Source: Thiopontia sp964415865 (lineage in GTDB: Bacteria > Pseudomonadota > Gammaproteobacteria > GCF-002020875). Taken from it: 31,598 bases of DNA. Every line of letters starts with the position of its first letter. The stretch's first letter is position 1. Of this stretch, positions 1 through 7,128 are shown in pieces. The notes beneath the pieces are model-generated. The model had not been told where the DNA came from. It saw nothing but the letters and a program-made list of their open reading frames with translations, and did no database searches. A program made the position numbers and the translations under genes. The stretch lies in the NCBI GenBank assembly GCA_964415865.1, contig CAYQBY010000019.1, positions 1 to 31,598 of the forward strand. Direction: 5' to 3'.

Positions 1-28
1 TATACCGTTTCAACGGGGTTGATTAAGC

Positions 29-163
29 ATCAATCCTTGCGAAAGTAATGACACATTCGCACGGGTGGCCGTCTGTGGCCAGGAAGGCCACAGCCGAGCG
101 ACACATGGATGTGCTTGAGCGTGCCGCATGGGCGAGTGTGTCATTACTTTCGCAAGGATTGAT
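29..163. repeat. Inverted-repeat element with 32-bp arms upstream of clpB
   Basis: The segment 29-60 is the reverse complement of 132-163 with a single mismatch over 32 bases. The 71-base interior contains a second perfect hairpin, with CTGTGGCC at 73-80, loop AGGAA and GGCCACAG at 86-93. The nested design resembles a MITE or a large REP/BIME-like element rather than a simple terminator, because no U-tract follows. Its right end stops about 5 bases before a sigma32-like -35 box. I see no open reading frame and no obvious target-site duplication. What it does is unknown. Confidence 0.8.
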
Positions 164-168
164 AGATA

Positions 169-195
169 TTGAAAAGTGAAAAAATGCCCCCACTA
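169..195 (+). promoter_or_regulatory. Putative sigma32 heat-shock promoter of clpB
   Basis: TTGAAA at 169-174 is followed after 13 bases by CCCCACTA at 188-195. This resembles the heat-shock sigma factor consensus (TTGAAA, about 13-14 bases, CCCCATNT). Transcription would begin near 202, leaving about 30 bases of leader with GGAG at 218-221 before the ATG at 232. clpB is a classical sigma32 regulon member, which supports the call. It also argues against the alternative upstream TTG start at 169, which would lie inside this promoter. Confidence 0.6.
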
Positions 196-231
196 AAAGG
201 GGAGATCAAAAACTATTGGAGCAACGTACCC

Positions 232-2808
232 ATGAGAATGGACAAACTAACAACGAAATTTCAGGCGGCCCTCTCTGATGCACAGTCACTGGCTGTAGGT
301 AAGGACCACCAGTTTATTGAGCCGATTCACCTTATGCTGGCGCTGCTGGATCAGGAGGGTGGAACAGTTCGTCATCTTCTTACCTTGGCTGGAGTCCAGG
401 TAAATCCACTGCGTTCCCAGCTGGGAGAGGCGCTGGATCGTCTCGCCTCAGTAGAGGGTGTGGGAGGGGATGTTCAGCTATCCAATGATCTTGGTAAGCT
501 GTTGAATCTAACCGATAAACTTGCTCAAAAACGGGGTGATCAGTATATCTCCTCAGAGCTCTTTATATTGGCTGCCGCGGATGACAAGGGGGTCCTGGGG
601 GAGCTGTTGAGAAAATCCGGGGCTGCCAAGGGTTCCCTGGAGCAGGCTGTGGAGCAGCTGCGTGGGGGTGAAAGTGTGGATGATCCAAATGCTGAGGAGC
701 AGAGACAAGCACTTGAAAAATATACAATTGATCTGACTGAACGGGCTGAACAGGGAAAGCTTGATCCGGTAATTGGGCGAGATGATGAGATCCGCAGAGC
801 CATTCAGGTGCTACAGCGCCGTACCAAGAACAATCCGGTACTGATTGGTGAGCCCGGGGTTGGAAAGACCGCAATTGTCGAGGGGCTGGCGCAGCGTATT
901 GTAAATGGTGAGGTTCCGGAGGGGATCAAGGGAAAGCGGCTGCTTTCACTCGATATGGGTGCACTGATTGCCGGGGCAAAATTCCGCGGTGAATTTGAGG
1001 AGCGCCTCAAAGGGGTGCTCAATGATCTCAGCAAACAGGAGGGGCAGGTAATCCTCTTTATTGATGAGATTCACACCATGGTTGGGGCCGGTAAGGCTGA
1101 AGGCTCCATGGATGCCGGAAATATGTTGAAGCCGGCGCTGGCGCGTGGTGAGCTCCACTGTGTGGGGGCAACCACACTCGATGAGTATCGTCAGTACGTG
1201 GAGAAGGATGCGGCACTGGAGAGAAGATTTCAGAAGGTACTGGTGGATGAGCCCTCGGTTGAGGATACCATCGCTATTCTGCGTGGTCTCAAGGAGCGTT
1301 ATGAGGTCCACCACGGCATTGATATTACCGATCCTGCGATTGTTGCAGCTGCAACCCTGTCACACCGTTATATTACCGACCGTCAGCTACCGGACAAGGC
1401 GATTGATTTGATGGATGAGGCTGGATCCAGGATCCGCATGGAGATCGACTCCATGCCGGAGGAGATGGACAAGCTTGACCGCCGGGTGATCCAGCTTAAG
1501 ATCGAGCGTGAGGCACTGAAGAAAGAGAGTGACGAGGCATCGAAGAAACGGCTGGATGATCTGCAGGGGGAGTTGGATCGTCTGGAGCGTGAATACTCCG
1601 ATCTGGATGAGATCTGGAAGGCTGAGAAGTCTGCGGTACAGGGTACAACCCACATCAAGGAGGAGCTGGAACAGTCAAGAATTGAGCTGGAGACGGCACG
1701 CCGTGCCGGTGATCTGGCACGGATGTCGGAGCTGCAGTATGGAAAGATTCCAGAGCTGGAGCAGCAGCTTGCCGCCGCTGCAGAGGTTGAGTCAGAGCAT
1801 AAGGAGAACCAGCTGCTACGCAATAAGGTGACCGATGAGGAGATCGCCGAGGTGGTCTCCAAGTGGACTGGAATTCCAGTCTCCAAGATGTTGGAGGGAG
1901 AGAGGGATAAGCTGTTGCGGATGGAGGAACAGATCAAGCAGCGAGTTATCGGGCAGCATGAGGCGGTGGAGGCAGTCTCCAATGCGATTCGCCGCTCCCG
2001 GGCAGGGCTCTCTGACCCCAACCGTCCCAATGGATCATTCCTCTTTCTTGGTCCAACCGGAGTCGGTAAGACTGAACTTACCAAGGCTCTGGCACAGTTC
2101 CTCTTCGATACCGAGGATGCGATGGTGCGGATCGATATGTCCGAGTTTATGGAGAAGCACTCAGTGGCACGCCTGATTGGTGCCCCTCCCGGCTATGTAG
2201 GTTATGAGGAGGGCGGCTACCTGACCGAGGCGGTACGAAGAAAACCATATTCTGTTATTTTGATGGATGAGGTGGAGAAGGCGCACCCTGATGTATTCAA
2301 TGTGCTGCTTCAGGTGTTGGATGATGGACGCCTCACCGATGGTCAGGGGCGTACGGTTGATTTCCGTAACACTGTTATTGTGATGACATCCAACCTTGGG
2401 TCACAGCAGATTCAGCAACTATCTGGGGAGGGGAATTATGAGACGATGAAAGAGGCAGTCATGGAGATTGTCGGCTCCCACTTCCGTCCCGAGTTTATCA
2501 ACCGGGTTGATGAGTCGGTGGTCTTCCACCCTCTGGGCAGGGATGAGATTAGAGCCATCGCCAAAATTCAGGTGGAGTACCTTCATCAGCGTCTCGCCGA
2601 CCGTGAGATTGGGCTAGAGATCAGTGAGGCAGCTCTGGATCGTCTCGGTGAGGCTGGATTTGATCCGGTTTACGGGGCGCGCCCACTCAAGCGGGCAATC
2701 CAGAACCAGATCGAGAACCCTCTGGCACAGAAGATTCTGGCTGGAGAGTATCTGCCGGGAGACGTGGTTAAGGTGGATCTGAGCGGGGAAGAGTTGGTTT
2801 TCAGCTAG
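232..2808 (+). CDS. clpB: ATP-dependent disaggregase ClpB (Hsp104 family)
   Basis: The product is 858 residues (E. coli ClpB has 857). It is a hexameric AAA+ chaperone that threads aggregated proteins through its pore together with DnaK. The sequence has the Clp N-domain (MRMDKLTTKFQ start), NBD1 with Walker A GEPGVGKT near residue 206 and Walker B LFIDEIH, a long middle-domain coiled coil (about 400-520, ending RMSELQYGKIPELE), and NBD2 with GPTGVGKT near 607, pore motif GYVGYEEGG and arginine-finger region RPEFINR. The ATG at 232 is chosen because GGAG lies 10 bases upstream and the protein then begins like its homologues. A TTG at 169 would add 21 residues with no family support. Regulation is probably by heat shock (see the promoter). 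The stop codon abuts the stop of the convergent gene. Confidence 0.97.
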   Translation: MRMDKLTTKFQAALSDAQSLAVGKDHQFIEPIHLMLALLDQEGGTVRHLLTLAGVQVNPLRSQLGEALDRLASVEGVGGDVQLSNDLGKLLNLTDKLAQKRGDQYISSELFILAAADDKGVLGELLRKSGAAKGSLEQAVEQLRGGESVDDPNAEEQRQALEKYTIDLTERAEQGKLDPVIGRDDEIRRAIQVLQRRTKNNPVLIGEPGVGKTAIVEGLAQRIVNGEVPEGIKGKRLLSLDMGALIAGAKFRGEFEERLKGVLNDLSKQEGQVILFIDEIHTMVGAGKAEGSMDAGNMLKPALARGELHCVGATTLDEYRQYVEKDAALERRFQKVLVDEPSVEDTIAILRGLKERYEVHHGIDITDPAIVAAATLSHRYITDRQLPDKAIDLMDEAGSRIRMEIDSMPEEMDKLDRRVIQLKIEREALKKESDEASKKRLDDLQGELDRLEREYSDLDEIWKAEKSAVQGTTHIKEELEQSRIELETARRAGDLARMSELQYGKIPELEQQLAAAAEVESEHKENQLLRNKVTDEEIAEVVSKWTGIPVSKMLEGERDKLLRMEEQIKQRVIGQHEAVEAVSNAIRRSRAGLSDPNRPNGSFLFLGPTGVGKTELTKALAQFLFDTEDAMVRIDMSEFMEKHSVARLIGAPPGYVGYEEGGYLTEAVRRKPYSVILMDEVEKAHPDVFNVLLQVLDDGRLTDGQGRTVDFRNTVIVMTSNLGSQQIQQLSGEGNYETMKEAVMEIVGSHFRPEFINRVDESVVFHPLGRDEIRAIAKIQVEYLHQRLADREIGLEISEAALDRLGEAGFDPVYGARPLKRAIQNQIENPLAQKILAGEYLPGDVVKVDLSGEELVFS

Positions 2809-3252
2809 TTACTTTTGCTGTTCCGAACCTCGAGCAATCATATTAAGAAGGTTTCCAACCAGCGCCTTCTGTTTATCGTCACAATCTTTCTGCATTGCCT
2901 CAAGATTGCTGTTCAGAGCATGGATAAGCCTAAGATTAGCCATCTTCTCTTCACGTGCCATTCGCAGTTCCATCCGCAGCCGTTGGACCTGTCCCATAAG
3001 GGTGTATGAGTCGGGGATATGTGCGGTCTGTACCCGGTTTAGATAAGCGTTATCCTTGATGAAGTTTATCTTCTCAAGAATGGAGGATGTCTCCATCTTT
3101 TCAGCTGCTGGAAATGCCGCTTGCAGCTGAGATAGTGTTACCTGTCCCTCAAATGTCTTCAGCTCTCCGGAGCGAATTTTTTTCTGGATATCCTTGCGGC
3201 TTATGCCAAGCATTTTCGCAGCCTTGACAACAGCTAGTGCCTCTTCGCTCAT
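2809..3252 (-). CDS. Unrecognised HTH plus coiled-coil protein
   Basis: This is a 147-residue cytoplasmic protein I do not recognise as a named family. Residues 6-50 (AVVKAAKMLGISRKDIQKKIRSGEL) look like a small excisionase/MerR-type helix-turn-helix that would read DNA. The following FEGQVTLSQL segment resembles the wing of such domains. Residues about 85-140 are highly charged and heptad-like (LRMELRMAREEKMANLRLIHALNSNLEAM), suggesting a dimerising coiled coil. A purine-rich ribosome-binding site (GGGGGAGAG) precedes the ATG. Its TAA is immediately adjacent to the clpB TAG on the other strand, with no bases between, so the two transcripts must overlap at their 3' ends. It could be a transcription regulator or a structural DNA-binding protein. 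Function unknown. Confidence 0.75.
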   Translation of the reverse strand: MSEEALAVVKAAKMLGISRKDIQKKIRSGELKTFEGQVTLSQLQAAFPAAEKMETSSILEKINFIKDNAYLNRVQTAHIPDSYTLMGQVQRLRMELRMAREEKMANLRLIHALNSNLEAMQKDCDDKQKALVGNLLNMIARGSEQQK

Positions 3253-3344
3253 TGAATTCTCTCCCCCTTGGAGATGGTGTTATGAATAACTATGCATTCC
3301 AAATACTAGATCAATGGGGCAATAAAAGCAATCGATGCGCGCTC

Positions 3345-4196
3345 TTAGCGAGCTCCGTCACCAGATGCCTTGATAAGCAGTTTGTCCAGCCAGCGGTCAG
3401 GGAGGATTCGTCTGAGTATTGCAAATAGATGGGTAGGAAAGGTTACCGGGTAACGTGTCTTGGGTCGGCGGCTCTCCAGGAAGTGGATCAACTTCTCTGC
3501 AACAGCATCTGCAGGCAGGGTAAACGGTGCTGCAGGACCAGGTTTTTTTAGACGTCTCTCCATCGCTTCGTAATTGGCTTTGTGATAACTGTTTTCAGGG
3601 TTAATGTTCTGTTTAAATGCGATATATGCGTTCTTGCGAAAGCTGGACTCAATAGGACCAGGTTGGATCAGTGAGACATGAATTCCACTGCCAGCAATTT
3701 CAAGTCGAAGTGTATCTGCAAGCCCTTCAAGTGCGAACTTGCTGGCATTGTAGGCACCACGATATGGCATCACCACAAATCCCAGGACCGAGCTATTAAA
3801 AACAATACGCCCATATTCTTGTCTACGCATGATCGGGATTACTGCATTGGTGAGTTCGGCAGTTCCAAACAGATTGGTCTCAAACTGTCTGCGCAGTGTA
3901 TCTCGGCTCAAGTCCTCCACAGCTCCTGGCTGTCCATAAGCACCATTATTGAATAGTGCATCCAGAGTACCACCAGTCTGTTGAAAGGTGGTGTTGAGGG
4001 CTGTTTGTATGCTTTCTGAACTATCCAGATCAAGCTGAACAGAGTCAAATCCCTGTTCTCTAAGGAAAACAACATCTTCAATACGGCGTGTAGTTGCGAA
4101 GACTCGCCACCCGCGCTCTGTAAGTATTTCGGCACAACGTAGACCAATACCGCTGGAGCAACCGGTAATTAGAATAGATTTTTTCTGTTCTGCCAT
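3345..4196 (-). CDS. YbbO-like short-chain dehydrogenase/reductase
   Basis: The product is a 283-residue classical SDR, probably an NADP(H)-dependent aldehyde/ketone reductase. It has the nucleotide-binding motif TGCSSGIG (residues 11-18), the NNGAYG variant of NNAG, the catalytic serine in NSSVLG, and YNASK carrying the Tyr-Lys pair. The C-terminal half (IQPGPIESSF, then PKTRYPVTFPTHLFAILRRILPDRWLDKLL) matches what I recall of E. coli YbbO, so this is most likely that subfamily. It lies 39 bases downstream of the RfaH-like gene on the same strand. A TATAAT-like box (reverse complement of 4214-4219) in that gap could give it its own promoter, but I see no good -35. The natural substrate cannot be read from sequence. 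Confidence 0.85.
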   Translation of the reverse strand: MAEQKKSILITGCSSGIGLRCAEILTERGWRVFATTRRIEDVVFLREQGFDSVQLDLDSSESIQTALNTTFQQTGGTLDALFNNGAYGQPGAVEDLSRDTLRRQFETNLFGTAELTNAVIPIMRRQEYGRIVFNSSVLGFVVMPYRGAYNASKFALEGLADTLRLEIAGSGIHVSLIQPGPIESSFRKNAYIAFKQNINPENSYHKANYEAMERRLKKPGPAAPFTLPADAVAEKLIHFLESRRPKTRYPVTFPTHLFAILRRILPDRWLDKLLIKASGDGAR

Positions 4197-4235
4197 GAAC
4201 GGCAGTATAGCGAATTATAGTTGCTGGTAGCTTGA

Positions 4236-4793
4236 CTAGTGGCAGCAGGGTGCTAATTGACCATTCTCAACAGCAATATGTTGCTGTTTACCTAGCATCT
4301 CAATAAGCACCATGGAGCGGTGGAGGCCATCATCTATCATGAATACCCCCTCGATCTCGGCAAAAGGACCGCTGGTTATGCGTACACAGTCACCCTCACA
4401 GAACCATTTGGCACGTTCCAACTGATGCAGCCCCAATTCGTCCTCATGACTTTTTATTGATGTAACAACCTGATCGGGGATTGGGATATAGTTGGTGCGG
4501 GTCGAGCCAAAACCAACCAGTCCAGAGACTCCAAAAGTGGAGCGGATGGGTGCCCAGTTGTCGTTCTCACGATCCAGTTTGATAAATAGGTAGCGGGGGA
4601 ATAGAGGCTCGACATTAACTTTGGTCTTGCTGCCGAGACGGCGACGCTCCCGTTTTACCATTGGCAGATAGGTTGTATAGCCCTGCTGCTCCAGATTGAG
4701 TCGGGCTCGCTCCTCATCTCTTGGTTTACTGGCAAGAAGATACCAACGAGAGGATTCGTTGTGGTTTTCTTTCGTGCTCGTGCTCGTGCTCAT
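4236..4793 (-). CDS. rfaH: RfaH-like NusG paralogue (transcription antiterminator)
   Basis: The product is about 185 residues. The N-terminal NGN domain starts at SSRWYLLASKPRDEERARLNLEQQGYTTYLPM and continues through EPLFPRYLFIKLD, which binds the RNA polymerase clamp helices. The C-terminal KOW domain spans about residues 125-180 (FCEGDCVRITSGPFAEIEGVF). RfaH proteins are specialised NusG paralogues recruited at ops pauses to antiterminate and to recruit ribosomes in long, poorly translated operons. The ATG at 4793 is preferred over a TTG at 4826 because GAGG sits 8 bases upstream, whereas the earlier start lacks a ribosome-binding site. Near the N terminus, three tandem GTGCTC hexamers (on the plus strand, about 4774-4791) encode a Ser-Thr repeat. 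Whether it acts as RfaH or as another specialised NusG is inference. Confidence 0.85.
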   Translation of the reverse strand: MSTSTSTKENHNESSRWYLLASKPRDEERARLNLEQQGYTTYLPMVKRERRRLGSKTKVNVEPLFPRYLFIKLDRENDNWAPIRSTFGVSGLVGFGSTRTNYIPIPDQVVTSIKSHEDELGLHQLERAKWFCEGDCVRITSGPFAEIEGVFMIDDGLHRSMVLIEMLGKQQHIAVENGQLAPCCH

Positions 4794-4864
4794 CCCTGCA
4801 TCCTCTAATCTCTCCTGTTGCATCAATTATCGCATAAAATGTACTGCTATCGTGTTACGTATTA

Positions 4865-6667
4865 TTACCTGTTTTTCAGATCTTCCGTGTCCCTCTGTTC
4901 CTGTTGCAATCTCCACATGCGAGCATAATCTCCTTGCATATTAACCAGTTCGTTATGTGTTCCACGCTCAACAATACGTCCAGCATCCATAACCAGAATC
5001 TCATCAGCATCGGCAATGGTGGAGAGACGATGAGCAATTACCAATGTGGTGTGTTGTCTACTAATCTCTTTCAGGGAGTGGTTGATGACCTTCTCAGCAG
5101 CTGAATCAAGTGAGGAGGTAGCCTCGTCAAAGACCATGATTGGTGGGTTCTTGAGAATGGCACGAGCAATGGCTATACGCTGTTTTTCCCCACCAGAGAG
5201 CTTCAGTCCGCGTTCCCCAACAGTGGAGTCATATCCTTGTGGGAGGGTGGTGATAAAGTCATGGATGTTGGCCATCCTTGCAGCCTGCTCAATCTCTTCC
5301 TGGGTTGCCCCTGGCTTGGCATATTCGATGTTGTAGTGGATTGTGTGGTTAAAGAGAACGCTGTCCTGGGGCACGATACCGATTGACTCTCTCAGGCTAT
5401 CCTGGGTAACACTTTTTATATCAGTTCCATTGATGGTGATGGTGCCATCATCAACCTCGTAAAAGCGAAACAGCAGTCGTGCCAGGGTTGATTTCCCAGA
5501 ACCACTCTGTCCAACAACAGCCACCTTTTTCCCAGCAGGCACACGAAAGCTTACATTGTGGAGAATTTGTCGATCAGGGTTGTAACTAAAACTGACCCTG
5601 CTGAACTCAATCTCTCCAGCACCGGGTTTGAGAGTGGTGGCATCTCTACGATCCTCGATCTCAGGCTTTTTCTCCAGTAGTTGGAACATCATGTCAATAT
5701 CGGAGAGGGCGTGTTTTATCTGGGTGTACACCATCCCCAGAAAACCTAGAGGGATGAAGAGCTGCAGCAGAAACGTATTGACCAGCACCAGGTCACCTAG
5801 GGTCATATCACCATCCACAACCCCTTGGCCAGCCATGACCATAGTAATGGTAACCCCAATAGCGATGATAAATGCCTGCACAAAATTGAGGGTGGACATG
5901 GATGTCTGACTCTTGATGGCGGCTGCCTCCCAGCTTCTCATCTGTTCATCATATTGATCCAGCTCATACTGCTCATTGCCAAAATATTTTACGGTCTCAT
6001 AGTTAATCAGGCTGTCGACTGCCTGGGTGCTGGCATCTGAATCCCGTTTGTTCATTGCTACTCTATATTTCATGCGCCAGTTGGTGATGATAAAGGTGGT
6101 GGCGATATAGATTGCGACAGTGGTGAAGGTAACGATGGCAAACCAGGGGTTGTAGTTGGCAAGCAGGATCAGGGCAATAAGTGTCACCTCAATCAAGGTG
6201 GGAATGATATTGAAAAGCAGCATATTGAAGAGTGAGCTGATTGATCTGGTGCCACGCTCCATATCCCTGGTTATTCCTCCGGTCTTGCGGTCCAGGTGAA
6301 AGCGCAGGGAGAGGTTGTGAAGGTGAGCCATAAAGTGGATCGAGATCTCTCTTACGATACCGTGCCGCACCTTGGCAAAGATGGCGTCTCGCAGCTCATT
6401 AAAGAAGGCGCTTCCGGCACGCATCAATCCATAACCGACAAGCAGGGCCAGTGGCAACACCAGCACTGTTTCGCTGTTCTGATCAAGGATATCTACAATC
6501 TCTTTAAGCAGAAGTGGAACGGTGACATTTGCCAGTTTTGCCAGAACAAGGGAGCCGATAGCCATACCTGCACGATAACGGTAGTCCCACAGATATGGCA
6601 TAAGGGACCTGATAGTGCGCCAGTCTTTCCTGGAAGATGATGGCATCTTGGTGAAGGCATTATGCAT
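4865..6667 (-). CDS. Atm1-type ABC exporter (fused permease and ATPase)
   Basis: The product is a 600-residue half-transporter. An N-terminal six-helix membrane domain (about residues 30-330) is followed by an ATPase domain with Walker A GQSGSGKST near 386-394, signature LSGGEKQR near 490, Walker B IMVFDEATSSLD and the H-loop AHRLST near 545. The membrane-domain segments LRFHLDRKTGGITRDMERGTRSI and YETVKYFGNEQYELDQYDE are characteristic of the Atm1/HMT family, which exports glutathione-linked or persulfide sulfur compounds and heavy-metal conjugates. It would work as a homodimer in the inner membrane. It is the first gene of a minus-strand run with the RfaH-like and SDR genes, 71 bases upstream of the former. 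The substrate is inferred from the family only. Confidence 0.9.
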   Translation of the reverse strand: MHNAFTKMPSSSRKDWRTIRSLMPYLWDYRYRAGMAIGSLVLAKLANVTVPLLLKEIVDILDQNSETVLVLPLALLVGYGLMRAGSAFFNELRDAIFAKVRHGIVREISIHFMAHLHNLSLRFHLDRKTGGITRDMERGTRSISSLFNMLLFNIIPTLIEVTLIALILLANYNPWFAIVTFTTVAIYIATTFIITNWRMKYRVAMNKRDSDASTQAVDSLINYETVKYFGNEQYELDQYDEQMRSWEAAAIKSQTSMSTLNFVQAFIIAIGVTITMVMAGQGVVDGDMTLGDLVLVNTFLLQLFIPLGFLGMVYTQIKHALSDIDMMFQLLEKKPEIEDRRDATTLKPGAGEIEFSRVSFSYNPDRQILHNVSFRVPAGKKVAVVGQSGSGKSTLARLLFRFYEVDDGTITINGTDIKSVTQDSLRESIGIVPQDSVLFNHTIHYNIEYAKPGATQEEIEQAARMANIHDFITTLPQGYDSTVGERGLKLSGGEKQRIAIARAILKNPPIMVFDEATSSLDSAAEKVINHSLKEISRQHTTLVIAHRLSTIADADEILVMDAGRIVERGTHNELVNMQGDYARMWRLQQEQRDTEDLKNR

Positions 6668-6684
6668 TATTGGATTCTATGCTC

Positions 6685-6713
6685 TATCTGTCAGATTTTG
6701 GATTCGGTATAAT
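6685..6713 (+). promoter_or_regulatory. Candidate sigma70 promoter for fmdB
   Basis: A perfect -10 box TATAAT lies at 6708-6713, 29 bases before the fmdB ATG, in the 75-base divergent gap between fmdB and the ABC exporter. The -35 region at the normal distance (6685-6690, TATCTG) is weak, so activator help or a degenerate -35 must be assumed. Confidence 0.4.
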
Positions 6714-6742
6714 AGCCCGATTGCGTTCCAAGGATTAGATAA

Positions 6743-7012
6743 ATGCCAATTTATGAGTATGTTTGTGGTGGGTGTGGCCACCACATGGAAAAACTTCAAA
6801 AAATGAGTGATGCTCCGCTGATGGAGTGCCCTGCCTGTGGCAAGCCTGAGCTGAAAAAGCAGGTATCTGCCGCCGGTTTCCGCCTCTCTGGGGGTGGTTG
6901 GTATGAGAGTGACTTCAAGACCGGAGAGAAGAAAAACATGACTGACTCTGGTAAGAGTGAATCAGCCCCAGCACCATCTTGTTCAACAGGTGGATGTTGT
7001 GGGTGTGACTAA
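6743..7012 (+). CDS. FmdB-family zinc-ribbon protein
   Basis: This small 89-residue protein begins MPIYEYVCGGCGH, the hallmark of the FmdB/CxxC regulatory-protein family. It has two CxxC knuckles (CGGC near residues 8-11 and CPAC near 29-32) that would bind one zinc. The C terminus is low-complexity and ends in a Cys-rich tail (CSTGGCCGCD), which is common in this family. The family is often labelled a transcriptional regulator, but the biochemical role is not established. The gene sits directly upstream of aspS, as in Pseudomonas-type genomes, separated here by a strong palindrome. Confidence 0.85.
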   Translation: MPIYEYVCGGCGHHMEKLQKMSDAPLMECPACGKPELKKQVSAAGFRLSGGGWYESDFKTGEKKNMTDSGKSESAPAPSCSTGGCCGCD

Positions 7013-7018
7013 ACAACG

Positions 7019-7070
7019 CGTCATTCCCGCGAAGGCGGGGATCTAGATCCCCGCCTTCGCGGGAATAACG
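7019..7070. repeat. Near-perfect palindrome between fmdB and aspS (REP-like)
   Basis: Bases 7023-7066 form a perfect palindrome with two 22-base arms centred on CTAG (between 7044 and 7045). Pairing extends outward to 7019/7070 with one mismatch. The arm core (ATTCCCGCGAAGGCGGGGAT) is of the 'CATTCCCGCG..GGCGGG' REP type widespread in proteobacteria. Lacking a U-run it is not a canonical terminator, though the folded RNA would be very stable and could stabilise the fmdB 3' end. Confidence 0.85.
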
Positions 7071-7128
7071 TCTGGATGGGGTTGTTGACAAGTTACTAAA
7101 CCGTTTAAGTAAAGAACAAGGAAAAAAT

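Noticed and set aside
169..231. N-terminal extension of ClpB from a TTG at 169
   Set aside because: It overlaps a sigma32-like promoter and lacks a ribosome-binding site, and homologues start at the MRMDKL encoded from 232.
1383..2084. 233-codon minus-strand open frame inside clpB
   Set aside because: It lies wholly antisense to a certain gene. Its composition is Ser/Arg-rich, as expected for the reverse of Glu/Asp/Leu codons, and it shows no recognisable domain.
7019..7070. Palindrome as CRISPR repeat or classical terminator
   Set aside because: It is a single unit with no spacers, and no T-run follows either arm.
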